Positions 1-10,285 of a stretch of DNA of 64,000 bases are shown piece by piece. Position numbers and translations under genes: made by a program. Numbering within the stretch: position 1 is the first letter of the stretch; every line of letters starts with the position of its first letter. This DNA is from Taeniopygia guttata (lineage: Eukaryota; Chordata; Aves; Passeriformes; Estrildidae), in NCBI RefSeq assembly GCF_048771995.1, contig NC_133064.1:23229001-23293000 (forward strand), in the 5' to 3' direction. The notes beneath the pieces are model-generated. The model was not told where the DNA came from. It was given only the letters and a program-made list of their open reading frames with translations, and ran no database searches.

Positions 1-2
1 AG

Positions 3-2306
3 TATACCTGGAACCGACTGCCCCAGGGGTGGAAGCACAGTCCTACCATCTGCCATGGACTGATCCAGACTGTACTAGAAAAGGGTGAGGCTCCAGAACA
101 TCTACAATATATTGATGATATCATTGTGTGGGGGAACACAGCAGCAGAAGTGTTTGAGAAAGGAGAGAAAATCATCCGAATCCTCCTGGAAGCTGGTTTC
201 GCCATCAAGAAGAGTAAAGTGAAGGGACCTGCTCGAGAGATCCAGTTCTTGGGAGTGAAGTGGCAAGATGGACGGCGTCAGATTCCTACAGATGTCATCA
301 ACAAGATCACAGCCATGTCCCCACCAACCAACAAGAAAGAGACACAAGCTTTCTTAGGCGCCATCGGTTTTTGGAGAATGCACATTCCTGAGTACAGTCA
401 GATCGTGAGTCCCCTCTACCTGGTCACCCGCAAGAAGAATGATTTCTGCTGGGGCCCTGAGCAGCAGCAAGCTTTCACCCAAATAAAGCAGAAAATTGCT
501 CATGCAGTAGCCCTTGGCCCAGTCAGGACTGGACCAGATGTGAAGAACGTGCTCTACTCTGCAGCCGGGAACCATGGTCTGTCCTGGAGCCTTTGGCAGA
601 AGGTGCCTGATGAGACTCGGGGCCGACCACTGGGATTTTGGAGTCGGAGCTACAGAGGGTCTGAAGCCAACTACACCCCAACAGAGAAGGAAATCTTGGC
701 CACCTACGAGGGAGTCCAGGCCGCCTCAGAGGTGATTGGTACAGAAGCACAACTCCTCCTGGCACCCCGACTACCGGTGCTGGGGTGGATGTTCAGAGGA
801 AAGGTTCCCTCCACCCACCATGCCACCAGTGCTACATGGAGCAAGTGGATTGCTCTCATCACGCAGCGTGCCCATATTGGTAAGCTGAATCGCCCTGGGA
901 TTTTGGAAGTAATTACAAATTGGCCCGAGGGTGAAAGTTTTGGTGTCGCAGATGAAGAAGAAGAACCAGTGACACGGGCTGAAGAAGCTCCACCATACAA
1001 CCAACTGCCAGCAGAGGAAACACGCTATGCTCTCTTCACTGACGGTTCCTGTCGCATCGTAGGGATGAATCGGAAGTGGAAAGCAGCTGTATGGAGTCCC
1101 ACACGACGGGTTGCAGAGGCCACTGAAGGAGAAGGTGGATCAAGCCAGTTTGCTGAACTCAAAGCCGTTCAACTGGCCCTAGACATTGCAGAAAGGGAGA
1201 AGTGGCCAAAGCTCTACCTCTACACTGATTCATGGATGGTAGCCAATGCTCTGTGGGGGTGGCTAGAGAGGTGGAAAGAAGCTAACTGGCAGCGTAGAGG
1301 AAAACCAATTTGGGCTGCTGAAGAGTGGAAAGATATCGCTACCCGGGTAGAGAAGCTACCTGTGAAGGTTCGCCATGTAGATGCCCATGTCCCCAGAAGC
1401 AGAGCTAATGAAGAGCAGCAAAACAATCAGCAGGTAGATCAGGCTGCGAAGATAGGGGTATCAAAGATAGACCTCGACTGGGAACACAAGGGAGAGTTGT
1501 TCCTAGCACGATGGGCCCATGATGCCTCAGGCCATCAGGGTAGAGATGCCACTTATAAGTGGGCACGAGACCGAGGGGTGGATCTAACCATGGACAGTAT
1601 TTCTCAGGTTATCCATGACTGTGAGACATGCGCTACCATCAAACAGGCCAAGCGGGTGAAGCCCCTGTGGTATGGTGGGCGGTGGTCCAAGTACAAGTAT
1701 GGGGAGGCCTAGCAGATTGACTACATCACACTGCCCCAGACACGCCAAGGCAAGAGCTACGTGCTCACAATGGTAGAAGCCACCACTGGATGGTTGGAAA
1801 CCTACCCTGTGTCTCATGCTACAGGCCGTAACACCATCCTGGGCCTTGAAAAGCAGGTCCTTTGGAGGCATGGTACCCCTGAGAGGATTGAGTCAGACAA
1901 TGGGACTCATTTCAAGAACAGCCTTATCAACACCTGGGCTAGGGAACATGGCATTGAGTGGGTGTACCATATCCCCTACCATGCACCAGCTGCAGGCAAA
2001 GTGGAGAGGTACAATGGACTGTTAAAAACCACCTTAAAAGCATTGGCTGGGGGATCTTTCAAAAATTGGGAGCAACATTTAGCAAAGGCCACCTGGTTAG
2101 TTAACAGCCGAGGTTCCACCAATCGAGCAGGTCCTGCCCAGTCTGAGCCCCTGAATATAGTAGACGGAGATAAAGTCCCACTGGCACATGTCAGAGGTTT
2201 GTTAGGGAAATCAGTGTGGATCAATCCTGCCTCGAGTACAGACAAACCCATTCGTGGGATTGTCTTTGCTCAGGGACCAGGTTGTACATGGTGGATAATG
2301 CAGTGA
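3..2306 (+). pseudogene. pol: ERV-L type pol: RT end, RNase H, integrase, with one in-frame amber
   Basis: One reading frame runs from base 3 to the TGA at 2304-2306, broken only by a TAG at 1710-1712. It starts with the LPQG and QYIDD segments of reverse transcriptase (YIDD near 107-118). The RT thumb follows, then RNase H with FTDGS (about 1036-1050), an acidic E in QFAELKA and YTDS (about 1222-1233). The integrase zinc-binding domain shows H...H and C..C (about 1510-1632). The integrase core with SDNGTHF and an E in KVERYNG lies downstream of the stop. In the intact family these parts make reverse transcriptase and integrase as one polyprotein. The amber falls between the zinc domain and the catalytic core, so the copy should be dead. 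Confidence 0.85.
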
Positions 2307-2575
2307 GATGGAACAACACGATGTGTACCTCAGGGAGATCTGATTGTGGGATGAAACTATTGTGCAAATATCACTGTTTGCTGAATGTTACTGCCAATGT
2401 CTGTGCATGAAACACACAGACATGAGGAAGAAGGAAATGTGTAAGTGTCAAAGGTTTGAGCAAGTGAAATAGAAGGAAATGTGTAAGTGTCGACGGTATG
2501 AGTAAGTGAAAGATACAAGTTTTAACTTGATGGAGTTTTTACATGATGTTGAAGATATGGAGATAAGGGGTGGAA
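2307..2575 (+). other. ERV1 3' untranslated region and polypurine tract
   Basis: No open frame is seen. The stretch carries a near-repeat (AGAAGGAAATGTGTAAGTGT at about 2427 and 2471). It ends in a purine-rich run (about 2560-2575, GGAGATAAGGGGTGGAA) directly abutting the LTR, the usual plus-strand primer position. Confidence 0.6.
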
Positions 2576-3262
2576 TGTCCTAGGGTGACTGTTATGGTGC
2601 TTGTATCTCCAATCGTGTGTTCTGTTTACGTTTGATATTATGTTCTGTGCATTCAGAACTGACTCTGAAAGTGAAGGTTTGTTTTGCCGTGTTATCATCT
2701 AGTTCACCTCCCCCCATGGTCTGCTGTCTAAAAAGGCTAGGGCTGGCTGGCTTGCTTTGCTTTGCTTGCTTGCTTGGCTTGCTTGCTTTGCTTGCTTGCT
2801 TGCTTGCTTGGCTTGCTTGCTTTGCCTGCTTTCTTGCTTTGCTTCCTAGTTAGGTTAAGCAGTCCAATTCTTTCCCTGGACTGTTGTTTTTTTTCCTTCC
2901 CTCTTTCTGAATATCATTCAACCTGCTCTGGACTGGGATCTGGGAAACACCAAGGAACACCAGGAGCCTGCATTTGGTGATCTGCAGCAGCCATCCCCAG
3001 CGTCCAGACCCGGGCGACCACTCCCAGGAAAGACCTTCTGGATTTGTTCAGCTCTTCAGAGGGGTGAAAGAGTTTTGTTGTCATCTTGTGTTGTTAATTG
3101 TTTTGGTGCTGGGGAGTGCTTTGTTGTTGAATAAACAGGTTCTTTTCCACTTCCCTCTCAGAGGAAATTTTTCCCTGAACCAGGTGGGTGGGGAGGGGCC
3201 GTGGGGGTTTCCTGGGGGCTCCTTTCAGGGGGTTTTCCCCAAATTTGCCCTAAACTAGGACA
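2576..3262 (+). repeat. ERV1 3' LTR
   Basis: This 687-bp LTR begins TGTCCTAG and ends CTAGGACA, a perfect 8-bp terminal inverted repeat. An AATAAA signal at about 3130 gives the orientation. It contains a TTGC/TTTGC microsatellite in U3. The reverse complement of its right end supplies the stop codon of the truncated ERV2 env frame, which shows the insertion boundary. Confidence 0.85.
2740..2848 (+). repeat. (TTGC)n / (TTTGC)n microsatellite in the ERV1 LTR
   Basis: Imperfect GGCT, TTGC and TTTGC units run for about 100 bp. They produce a Leu/Cys/Ala-rich chance open frame that is not a gene. Confidence 0.9.
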
Positions 3263-3550
3263 ATAGCAGAACAAGCAGAAGAACAAGAAGTCCTATAACA
3301 ATATAAAATGCTATTTTCAAAAGCTCACTCCACAATGGTGAGAGATTAAAAAAGTTAATGAAATCATCCCACCAGGATCCTGTAACTTCTTGCAATTTGC
3401 TGATGCTGTTTTGTATTTGTTTTATATTTTCATGGATAGATTTTGAGTGATCGGACAAGTTCATGCAGCACATCCCCTCAAATTCTTCGTACCCATGCCC
3501 ATGTGATAGCAGTAAATAATCAATTGCCGCCCTGTTCTGAAGTGTTGCTT
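3263..3550 (-). pseudogene. env: ERV2 env, transmembrane subunit (3' part)
   Basis: The frame encodes a fusion-subunit segment of alpharetrovirus type: the LQNRAAID heptad/immunosuppressive-like motif, a CC pair in GMCCMNLSDHS, a WW-containing membrane-proximal stretch and a Leu/Val-rich membrane anchor. It continues the surface-subunit frame that stops at 7398; the join is interrupted by ERV3. The anchor runs directly into the end of the ERV1 LTR, which provides an accidental stop, so the cytoplasmic tail is missing. Upstream, the open frame extends into the ERV3 LTR (to 3641), making an LTR-env chimera. That extension is accidental. Confidence 0.8.
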
Positions 3551-3968
3551 TGTTGGTGAGATTGTCGCGGGAAACAAGTTTCATGCTGTCATGATCAACA
3601 AGTTTCAGTTTATTGGAGTCGATTACAGTTTCTTTATACAAGCACTAATTAGTTCATACATATTGCAAAAGCGAATCTCAGAATTGGTTACCTTTCTATT
3701 AACACATATATCTCTTTGCGATAAGCCTTGCGGTTACTGCTTCTTTATACTTGATTACTTTTCTGCATACTAAGCAATATTTCATTTTTAACGAGACACC
3801 TGTATGCTCAAGGTTGTTAGGAGATATCTGTTTCTCAAGGTTGTTAGGAGACATCTGTTTCTCAAGGTCATAGTTTTCATGCTACAAGTCACGTATTCTT
3901 ACACTCTCATCAAGTTAACTTTTTCGTGTCCCTTGCTGCGCAGCTATTCTTTAGCTAAACTCTCGACA
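3551..3968 (-). repeat. ERV3 3' LTR
   Basis: The 418-bp LTR starts TGTTGGTGAG and ends CTCTCGACA in + orientation. On the - strand it shows a TATA-like GTATAAAG and CCAATAAAC polyadenylation signal. Compared with the partner LTR it has an extra copy of a roughly 27-bp unit (AGGTTGTTAGGAGAYATCTG), at about 3808-3862. Confidence 0.9.
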
Positions 3969-5956
3969 TTTCCCCTGTTTTTTCTATAAGCAAGCAAGGA
4001 TGTGTTCTATTTTTGTTCTATAATTGACATTAAAGTCTTTTGTAAGCACTGAAATACACATGGCAATGTAAGCATTAAAATTACTATAACTAACAATCTT
4101 ATTATCATAAGCTGCAAAAGGTGTTTAAGCTAACTCGTAATTTCCCATTATTTAAATGATAATTTTAAAAATGTATTATCCCTCTGTAACACCTGAACAT
4201 GTTGTTGCAAATGCTGAATTTTCTTATGAATAGATTCGGAACTATTTTTCAAATTCATACAGCACATTCCTTTAAATTTTTCGCATTCATGTCTTTGTGC
4301 TATTTGAATTCATTTGAGCTTGGGTCTATGTTTTGAACTTTGCCATGGGACCTAACGAGACTCCCTCTTTTTCTTTTGCCATTGAAAGACAATGGCAAAA
4401 TGAACAGAAAAATCACAGGCATTATTAAAACTTACTAAAACTTAGCAAAAAATTCTATAACATAATTAAAAACACACTTATAAAATAAAAAAAAAAACAA
4501 AACTCAAAGCCCGCGATCTTCTGTGGGTGAAACTCAAATTTTTGCACAATCCACTTTTGCTGTGCATCTTCTGATTCACTTGTGGAGAGATCAGTGCCCT
4601 CTTGCAATTGATAAGTTCCACATTCTTCACTGAAATCCAACCAGATTCTGCACCTGTTAAAACACAAATAAACCCAACACCCCCCACAGGGACTGGAGGG
4701 TCCTCTCTCAATTCTGTTCCCTAAAACTTGCATGAAGAAATGGAGATATCAACATTTTTGTTATAAACATGAAAAAACATTAAAAACAAAACAATGCATA
4801 TAGTAAAGAAACTAACAACAAATAAAAATCAATTAGATAATACACAATTAATATTACATATAAAATCACAGTTACCAAGTGCAACACTATCAAATTGCCA
4901 TCCCAGAGTCTGCAGCAGCTGAAAAACCTTAAAACAACAGAGATTTGGATAAAACATGTCCCGATCATGTCTCTCCAAAACTCTCTTTGAGGCTCAGCTG
5001 CCCTATAGGATCAAATTGTCAAGCCAAAAGGACTTGAATACTTTTTGATGCAGAAAACACCTGGGTCAATCACACCATCCACGTAGAGCCAGAGCTTGGC
5101 CAGCGCTCAAACTCTAATTGGAGGATATGTATTGACACATTATAAAATGAAAGTCTTAGAAATAACTGTTATAAGTAGAAAACCTTATTATTAAAAATTT
5201 ATTAAACCATCAAATAATTGAACCTGTCCAAAATTTCTTTCAGGACAAAAATTCTCTAAATACAACAAACTTTTTCTTTAGAGATCTAAAAATTTGAAGT
5301 TTGAAATCTTGAACTAAAACTTGGACAATAAATTTTTAAAAGAAGATAAATTGCAGCTGCATAGAAGATTAGACAAAGAAATCACATGAGTAGTTAAAAG
5401 ATTAAAAACATAGGATCCTGAAAATATACATCTTGTAATCAATCACCTAAAAAGACAATAAAACATATGAAAACTGACTGCAAATATTAAAACAACACCT
5501 TAATACCGTAACATTTTAATAATAATTCTTATCACAAAAATCAGACAACTTACATTATATGATTAGCCTATCAACAAGAAATGTTTAAAATAGTTTAAGA
5601 CAATCTTTTCAAAGCATTCATATAACATTAGTAACAATCATTACTTATCATTACCTACAAAAACTTGACAATTATCATTTATCTTATTATCTATAAAACT
5701 CAAAAATCATAATTACTTATATTATTATTTATAAAAACTCAAAAACAGAAATTGTGAACTTAATACCAACATTCCATCTGACTGACTTTTCTCAAATCTT
5801 TGTTTTCAGAGACATTTTTGGCAATTAAATCATTATTAACATTTTTATTTTTACACAGTGATTTTCATCTATATCGTATTTGAAATAACATTGATTTGCA
5901 TAATGTCTATCTCTCTCGGTATCTTGGGAAACAATCGGTACTGCTATACTTTTTCA
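3969..5956 (-). other. ERV3 internal AT-rich region, no intact gene
   Basis: About 2 kb of very AT-rich sequence with no convincing long frame. Only the short env trace at 4170-4310 could be recognised. By position the rest should be decayed env or non-coding retroviral sequence, but I cannot assign it. Confidence 0.5.
4170..4310 (-). pseudogene. env: ERV3 env transmembrane-subunit trace
   Basis: Translated on the - strand, this stretch gives a FKGMCCMNL segment, then SIHKKIQHLQQHVQ. It matches the spacing and the CC pair of the ERV2 TM subunit at 3430-3480 (GMCCMNL, SIHENIKQIQ). There is no usable start and the surrounding frame is broken. It shows that ERV3 belongs to an env-bearing family related to ERV2. 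Confidence 0.55.
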
Positions 5957-6700
5957 TTACGTCTTCTGACTCTTGCAAGGAATTGGAAAAATGCTGTTGA
6001 AATTTTTGCTGTAGTGTTGCCATCTCGCCATCGGTGGCGCTGCTGCTCTCGGCGTTGTTGTTACCATGGCAACCAGGCTGTGCAGCTGTCTCCGCCGCCA
6101 TTGAGGGGTGCTGCGGGGAGATGAGGGGGCGGTGCCGTCTCGCTCCCGTCCTTGCTGCATCACTGTGGGGACGGGAGAGGAGACGCCCCTGATGCGGCCG
6201 CGCCCCGCCTGCTCCGACTCCACCGCGGCCGAGCCCCCGGGAACGCCCATCTCCCTCCTCGCGCTGTTGCTCAGCAACAAGGAGCCTTCTGTCTCTTGGC
6301 CGAAGTCCGCTCCGCCCCGGGGCCGCCTCAGGCTCGGTGCCGGCCAGCCCCGCTCTGCCTGCCGCTCAGCGGTCCGCCCGGGCGGCTGGCCGGTGCTCAC
6401 CGCCGCACCCTGCTGCTCTCCGCCACAGCCCGTTGCCTTAGTTCTGCCAACCCGTTCCACAAGGGACGAGGAAGGGCTTTCTGTAACTTTTTCTTGCCTT
6501 TGTATCTTGTTTCTAAGCTCCAGCACTATTTTCTTGTCTTTTCTGCCCTCTATCACTGCGTCCCAAAGCAGCTGCTCCAGCTCTTGCGATTCGACTTTAC
6601 TAAAAATCAGCGAAGGCATTTGCAGCTTGCCTTTGTTTCTTGCCCACAGAACCAACTGTTCCAAATCGGCTTCTTTAACTTTTTCAGCTCTCTTTGAGAG
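5957..6700 (-). pseudogene. gag: ERV3 gag 5' fragment (matrix and basic/proline-rich region)
   Basis: An open frame of about 235 codons begins with a matrix-like helix region (LVLWARNKGKL, LEQLLWDAVIEG). A long Arg/Gly/Pro/Ser-rich stretch from GC-rich DNA (6100-6440) follows. The LWAR...LWDA pattern resembles the matrix start of ERV5. No capsid or nucleocapsid follows; the frame ends in AT-rich sequence. The sharp change in base composition at about 6000 probably marks the internal deletion joint. Confidence 0.6.
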
Positions 6701-6986
6701 AATATGAAAGAGAAGCTGTACGGAAGCCTGGAGATCCCTATCTAAATTAAGCCCTTTAAATTGCCTCCGTCTGAAAAAGGAGGTGAAAGGGTTATATGCT
6801 GCTTGCCTTATTCATTACTCACGTCAGCGCTGTAGCAGACCTTCTAGGCTTCGGCAGCACGTATCGGCTGAGCCCGCCGTTGCGGTCACTCAGATCGCGG
6901 CTCCAGGTAGTGGAGCTTAATCGCCGTCCGTCTAGCTGCGGGACCCGACCCCAACGCAACGTCTCACAGATCCAGGCGGGGGGGTC

Positions 6987-7004
6987 CCATCCGTTTGGGC
7001 GCCA
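6987..7004 (-). promoter_or_regulatory. ERV3 primer-binding site
   Basis: On the - strand, two bases after the 5' LTR end, the sequence TGGCGCCCAAACGGATGG matches the start of tRNA-Lys type primer sites (TGGCGCCC). This fixes 7007-7397 as the 5' LTR. Confidence 0.75.
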
Positions 7005-7006
7005 GA

Positions 7007-7397
7007 TGTTGGTGAGATTGTCACGGGAAACAAGTTTCATGCTGTCATGATCAACAAGTTTCAGTTTATTGGAGTCGATTACAGTTTCTTTATACAAGCA
7101 CTAATTAGTTCATACATATTGCAAAAGCGAAGCTCAGGATTGGTTACCTTTCTATTAACACATATATCTCTTTGTGATAAGCCTTGCGGTTACTGCTTCT
7201 TTATACTTGATTACTTTTCTGCATACTAAGCAATATTTCATTTTTAACGAGACACCTGTATGCTCAAGGTTGTTAGGAGATATCTGTTTCTCAAGGTCAT
7301 AGTTTTCATGCTACAAGTCACGTATTCTTACACTCTCATCAACTTAACTTTTTCGTGTCCCTTGCTGCGCAGCTATTCTTTAGCTAAACTCTCGACA
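7007..7397 (-). repeat. ERV3 5' LTR
   Basis: The 391-bp LTR has the same TGTTGGTG...CTCGACA ends as 3551-3968, with only single-base differences apart from the missing extra 27-bp unit. The TSD copy TTGCTT follows at 7398-7403. Confidence 0.9.
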
Positions 7398-8316
7398 TTG
7401 CTTGTCTTGCACTGTTGATATCTGTTAACATGCCGCTCAGTGCAGAGGAAATGGCATGAGTATGTTTACTCAACCAACATGCAATGTGGTCCAATTGTTT
7501 CAAGGCCACCCCCGATGCTGCTTGGCGTGAGAAAATTCCTAATGCAATTCTTTGAGCCTTGTTCCAGATATAAACTTTATCATCACAATTTGGACTGTAT
7601 TGTTCAATGGATCTTTTTTCCCTGTGTGTCTGTTTCCTCAAAATTTCCAAATTGGGTGTTATCAATGAGAGTTCTCCAATGCTGCATGGACCGCCCTTGA
7701 TTTTTGCAGGGAAAACAGGCCAAATTCTGTCCCCGCAAATCAAAAACATTCCTTTTGGTAAAATGGCTGGATTTTGGAGGGATGGTTTGCTCATCATTTT
7801 GGTGCAATTACACCAGGATGATACATATCTGTAAAAGAACTGGTTTGTAGTGACATCTATTGTGTGGTTATCTGTCTTTTTCACTCCCAATTGATTGAAT
7901 ATGATACAGAATTTTATTCTTGTTGACCCGAAGATGTCCAATTCCGGAGGTTCGAAGTGAGCCACAGGAAGGAACTGTGTCCAAACATGCCATCCTTCCA
8001 CAAGACCTGAAAAAGACTTCAGAACATTTGGAGAGATGCTTTTTGGGATTGGCCATTCCTCCACTGGCACACCTACCAAGCATGTTGAGAATGGTTTCCC
8101 TGGTTTCGGATGGGTCAGGCAAATGCTATCCAGACCCGCTGCCTTTGTCAAAGTCTCCCACACATTTTCCCCTGGTTGTCTCATGGGAAAATCTGTCCTA
8201 TTGCCCAAGGTAGCAGACAAGAGAATGAAACACATTAACACTATCTGTCTGAACCCCATGTCCATGTCCTCACTCTCTGTGAGAAACCCCGCAATGCAGC
8301 AACACCCGAATGACAC
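7398..8316 (-). pseudogene. env: ERV2 env, surface subunit and start of transmembrane subunit
   Basis: About 306 codons are open from the start region at 8316. An N-terminal hydrophobic signal (IVLMCFILLSA) is followed by a Cys-containing surface domain. A basic REKRS site near 7610-7625 is the expected host-protease cleavage point between the subunits. The transmembrane subunit then begins. The frame runs into the ERV3 LTR at 7397 and resumes at 3550. The cleavage region and TM half resemble alphaviral-type (avian alpharetrovirus) Env, although gag and pol are class II. The start overlaps the end of integrase, the usual retroviral arrangement. Split by an insertion, it cannot make a full Env. 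Confidence 0.8.
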
Positions 8317-8351
8317 TTAATTCCCTAGAAAATCCCCAGGTCTCTGAGTTG

Positions 8352-10285
8352 TCAGTCATTGTCTGATGAGACGTCTGCAGCATCGTTGTTTGCCTTAGTC
8401 TCCGTACTTGCCTCTCTGCTTCTCGGGTCTACATCCACTTGCATCTGCACCCGATAAGGTTTCACGTGCCTTGCTGACACCCACTTCAGTCCTCGCCCTG
8501 TGAAAACACAAGTGAAACCCTTGCCCCAAGTTATTAATGTGAATGGGCCTTCGATTTGTCCTGACTCTGGGTTTCGGATCAAAGCTAAAGGATTCTCCCT
8601 TAGTTTTGCTTGTGTGCTGTTCGTAAAGTGTCTGACAATTGGTGGAGTGTGCTCTGAGAAAGAACCATTTAAAAAATTCAACACATACAGAGCTTTGTTC
8701 AACCGCATATAAGGTGTTGCACCTGCCTCCTCCCTCTTTTGTTTATCCAAAAGGGATTTCAGGGTGTGATGTGTTCTTTCAATGATTCCTTGACCTGAGG
8801 GAGAATGAAGAATACCAAAAATGTGTTTGACTCTCCAATTTTTCAGAAATTTGTCAAGCACCTGGCCTGTGTAAATTGGACCATTATTTGTTTTTATTTA
8901 TTGTGGCACCCCTAATGATGCAAATGCTTGTAAAAAATGTCTGCAGGCATGTTCTGCGGTTTCCCCTGTACGTAATTATGCAAAAATTGCCCCTGAACAT
9001 GCGTGAACTGAAATATGAATGTTTTTAAGCCTCCCAAAAGATGGATATTTTGTGACATCAGTTTGCCACAGCTGGAGACTTTGCAATCCTCTTGGATTGA
9101 CTGCTCCTGTGGATGCAGGTGGCTGCACAAGCTGACAATCTGGGCAAACACTGATGACTTCCTTTGCTTGGCTTTTAGAAAGGTGAAAGGATTCCATCAA
9201 TGCTTGTGCATTTTGGTGGAAAAATGCATGGCTCAATTTTGCTTGCTCAAAAATGTCTGGCAGTGTCTGTGAGATGGGCATTGTGAGCTTGTCTGCACGA
9301 GCATTCCCTTCTGCTAAAAACACTGGAAGTGAGGAATGCACGGCTCAATTTTGCTTGCTCAAAAATGTCTGGCAGTGTCTGTGAGATGGGCATTGTGAGC
9401 TTGTCTGCACGAGCATTCCCTTCTGCTAAAAACACTGGAAGTGAGGAATGCACTCTGATGTGTGTAACAAAACATTTGTGTTCTCTGTTTTCTAGGATTG
9501 TTCTCATGCATGATAGATACGAATATAAAATTTCATTGTCTGTGTGTTTTAAAAGTGATCCCTCTAATCGTTTGACCACATTTACAAAATACGCTGAATC
9601 TGTGATCAGATTGAGGGGTTCCTGAAATAACTGAAAAACCCTGACCACTGCTGCCAATTCTGCAATTTGTGGTGAACCCTGTACCATTTTGATATCTGAT
9701 TCCTATTTCCCCATTTTTGGGTTTTGCAATGTGATCACTGATTTGTGGGTTTTCCCTGAACCATCAGTGAACACTGCCACCCCTTCCACTGGTTCCTGAC
9801 TTATTTTTGGTTTTTCTCTAAAACTTATTTTTGCATTTAACATTCAGTGAGCTGGAAAATGAACTGTGCAAACTCCTGGATACCCTAACAATGCGATTGA
9901 AAAAATCTTGTGACTTTTGCATTGCTCACTCAAAATATTTTTTCTTTAAAGGTAAATGAATGATTGAGAAATCTTTGCCTGACATTGTCAGCAACCTGGT
10001 CCTTGCCTTAATAATGATCTGAGCTATCGTCTCTAAGTCTGTGAGAATTGTTTTTGAGGGCCTGTAAGCTAAAAAAACCCACTCTATCAACAAAAGAGTG
10101 TCCATTTGAGATAAATCCCACTGAAAAATCAACCCATACAATTGTGCTGTTTCCCCCAGCACTGCCAAATTAAAAGGCAGTGATTTCTCAAAGCGATGTG
10201 CTTGTCTCTGTTGAATCATATCTGTGATCTTTTCAAGATCTTTCCGTGCTTCAGGCATCAGAGTTCTGGGTGATTTGATGTTGAA
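8352..10285 (-). pseudogene. pol: ERV2 pol remnant: RT connection, RNase H, integrase
   Basis: Pieces in several frames, read downward from 10285: the RT connection (SPRTLMPEAR, about 10260, to 9926); RNase H with ITDSAY (about 9600); an integrase zinc domain with H..H and CPDCQ (about 9120-9190); the core with WQTDV; and the C-terminal half from 8861 (GIIERTHH with the catalytic E, GKGFTCVF, WVSARHVKPY). Protease and the RT palm are absent: the gag-like sequence joins directly at about 10285. A 112-bp tandem duplication (9230-9453) shifts the frame between RNase H and integrase. Several stops and indels are present. Confidence 0.8.
9230..9453 (-). repeat. 112-bp exact-looking tandem duplication in ERV2 pol
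   Basis: The segment 9230-9341 is repeated at 9342-9453 with no difference that I can see. It covers the RNase H/integrase junction. Since 112 is not a multiple of three, it destroys the frame. The identity implies that it is recent relative to the rest of ERV2. Confidence 0.9.

Larger units (their letters stand above)
1..3262 (+). mobile_element. ERV1: ERV-L type provirus, 3' half (pol end + 3' LTR)
   Basis: The window opens inside a provirus on the + strand. It runs from the reverse transcriptase palm, through RNase H and integrase, to a polypurine tract and a 3' LTR ending at 3262. The style of pol (RNase H with TDGS, long linker, integrase last) fits class III, ERV-L type. No dUTPase frame follows integrase, although many mammalian ERV-L elements have one. 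The right end falls inside an env gene read on the other strand (ERV2), so ERV1 inserted into ERV2. Its 5' half lies outside the window. Confidence 0.8.
3551..7397 (-). mobile_element. ERV3: small internally deleted provirus inside ERV2 env
   Basis: Two homologous LTRs (3551-3968 and 7007-7397) flank about 3.0 kb. TTGCTT is duplicated exactly at 3545-3550 and 7398-7403, a 6-bp TSD as expected for alpha/betaretroviruses. A primer site next to the upper LTR shows that the element reads on the - strand. It keeps a gag start region and a weak env TM trace but no pol, so it would have depended on other elements to move. Confidence 0.9.

Noticed and set aside
2617-2853. Leu/Cys-rich small protein on +
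   Set aside because: Encoded by the TTGC microsatellite in the ERV1 LTR.
4455-4733. 92-codon - frame in ERV3
   Set aside because: No motif; it lies in decayed AT-rich sequence and ends in a run of hydrophobic codons from poly-T.
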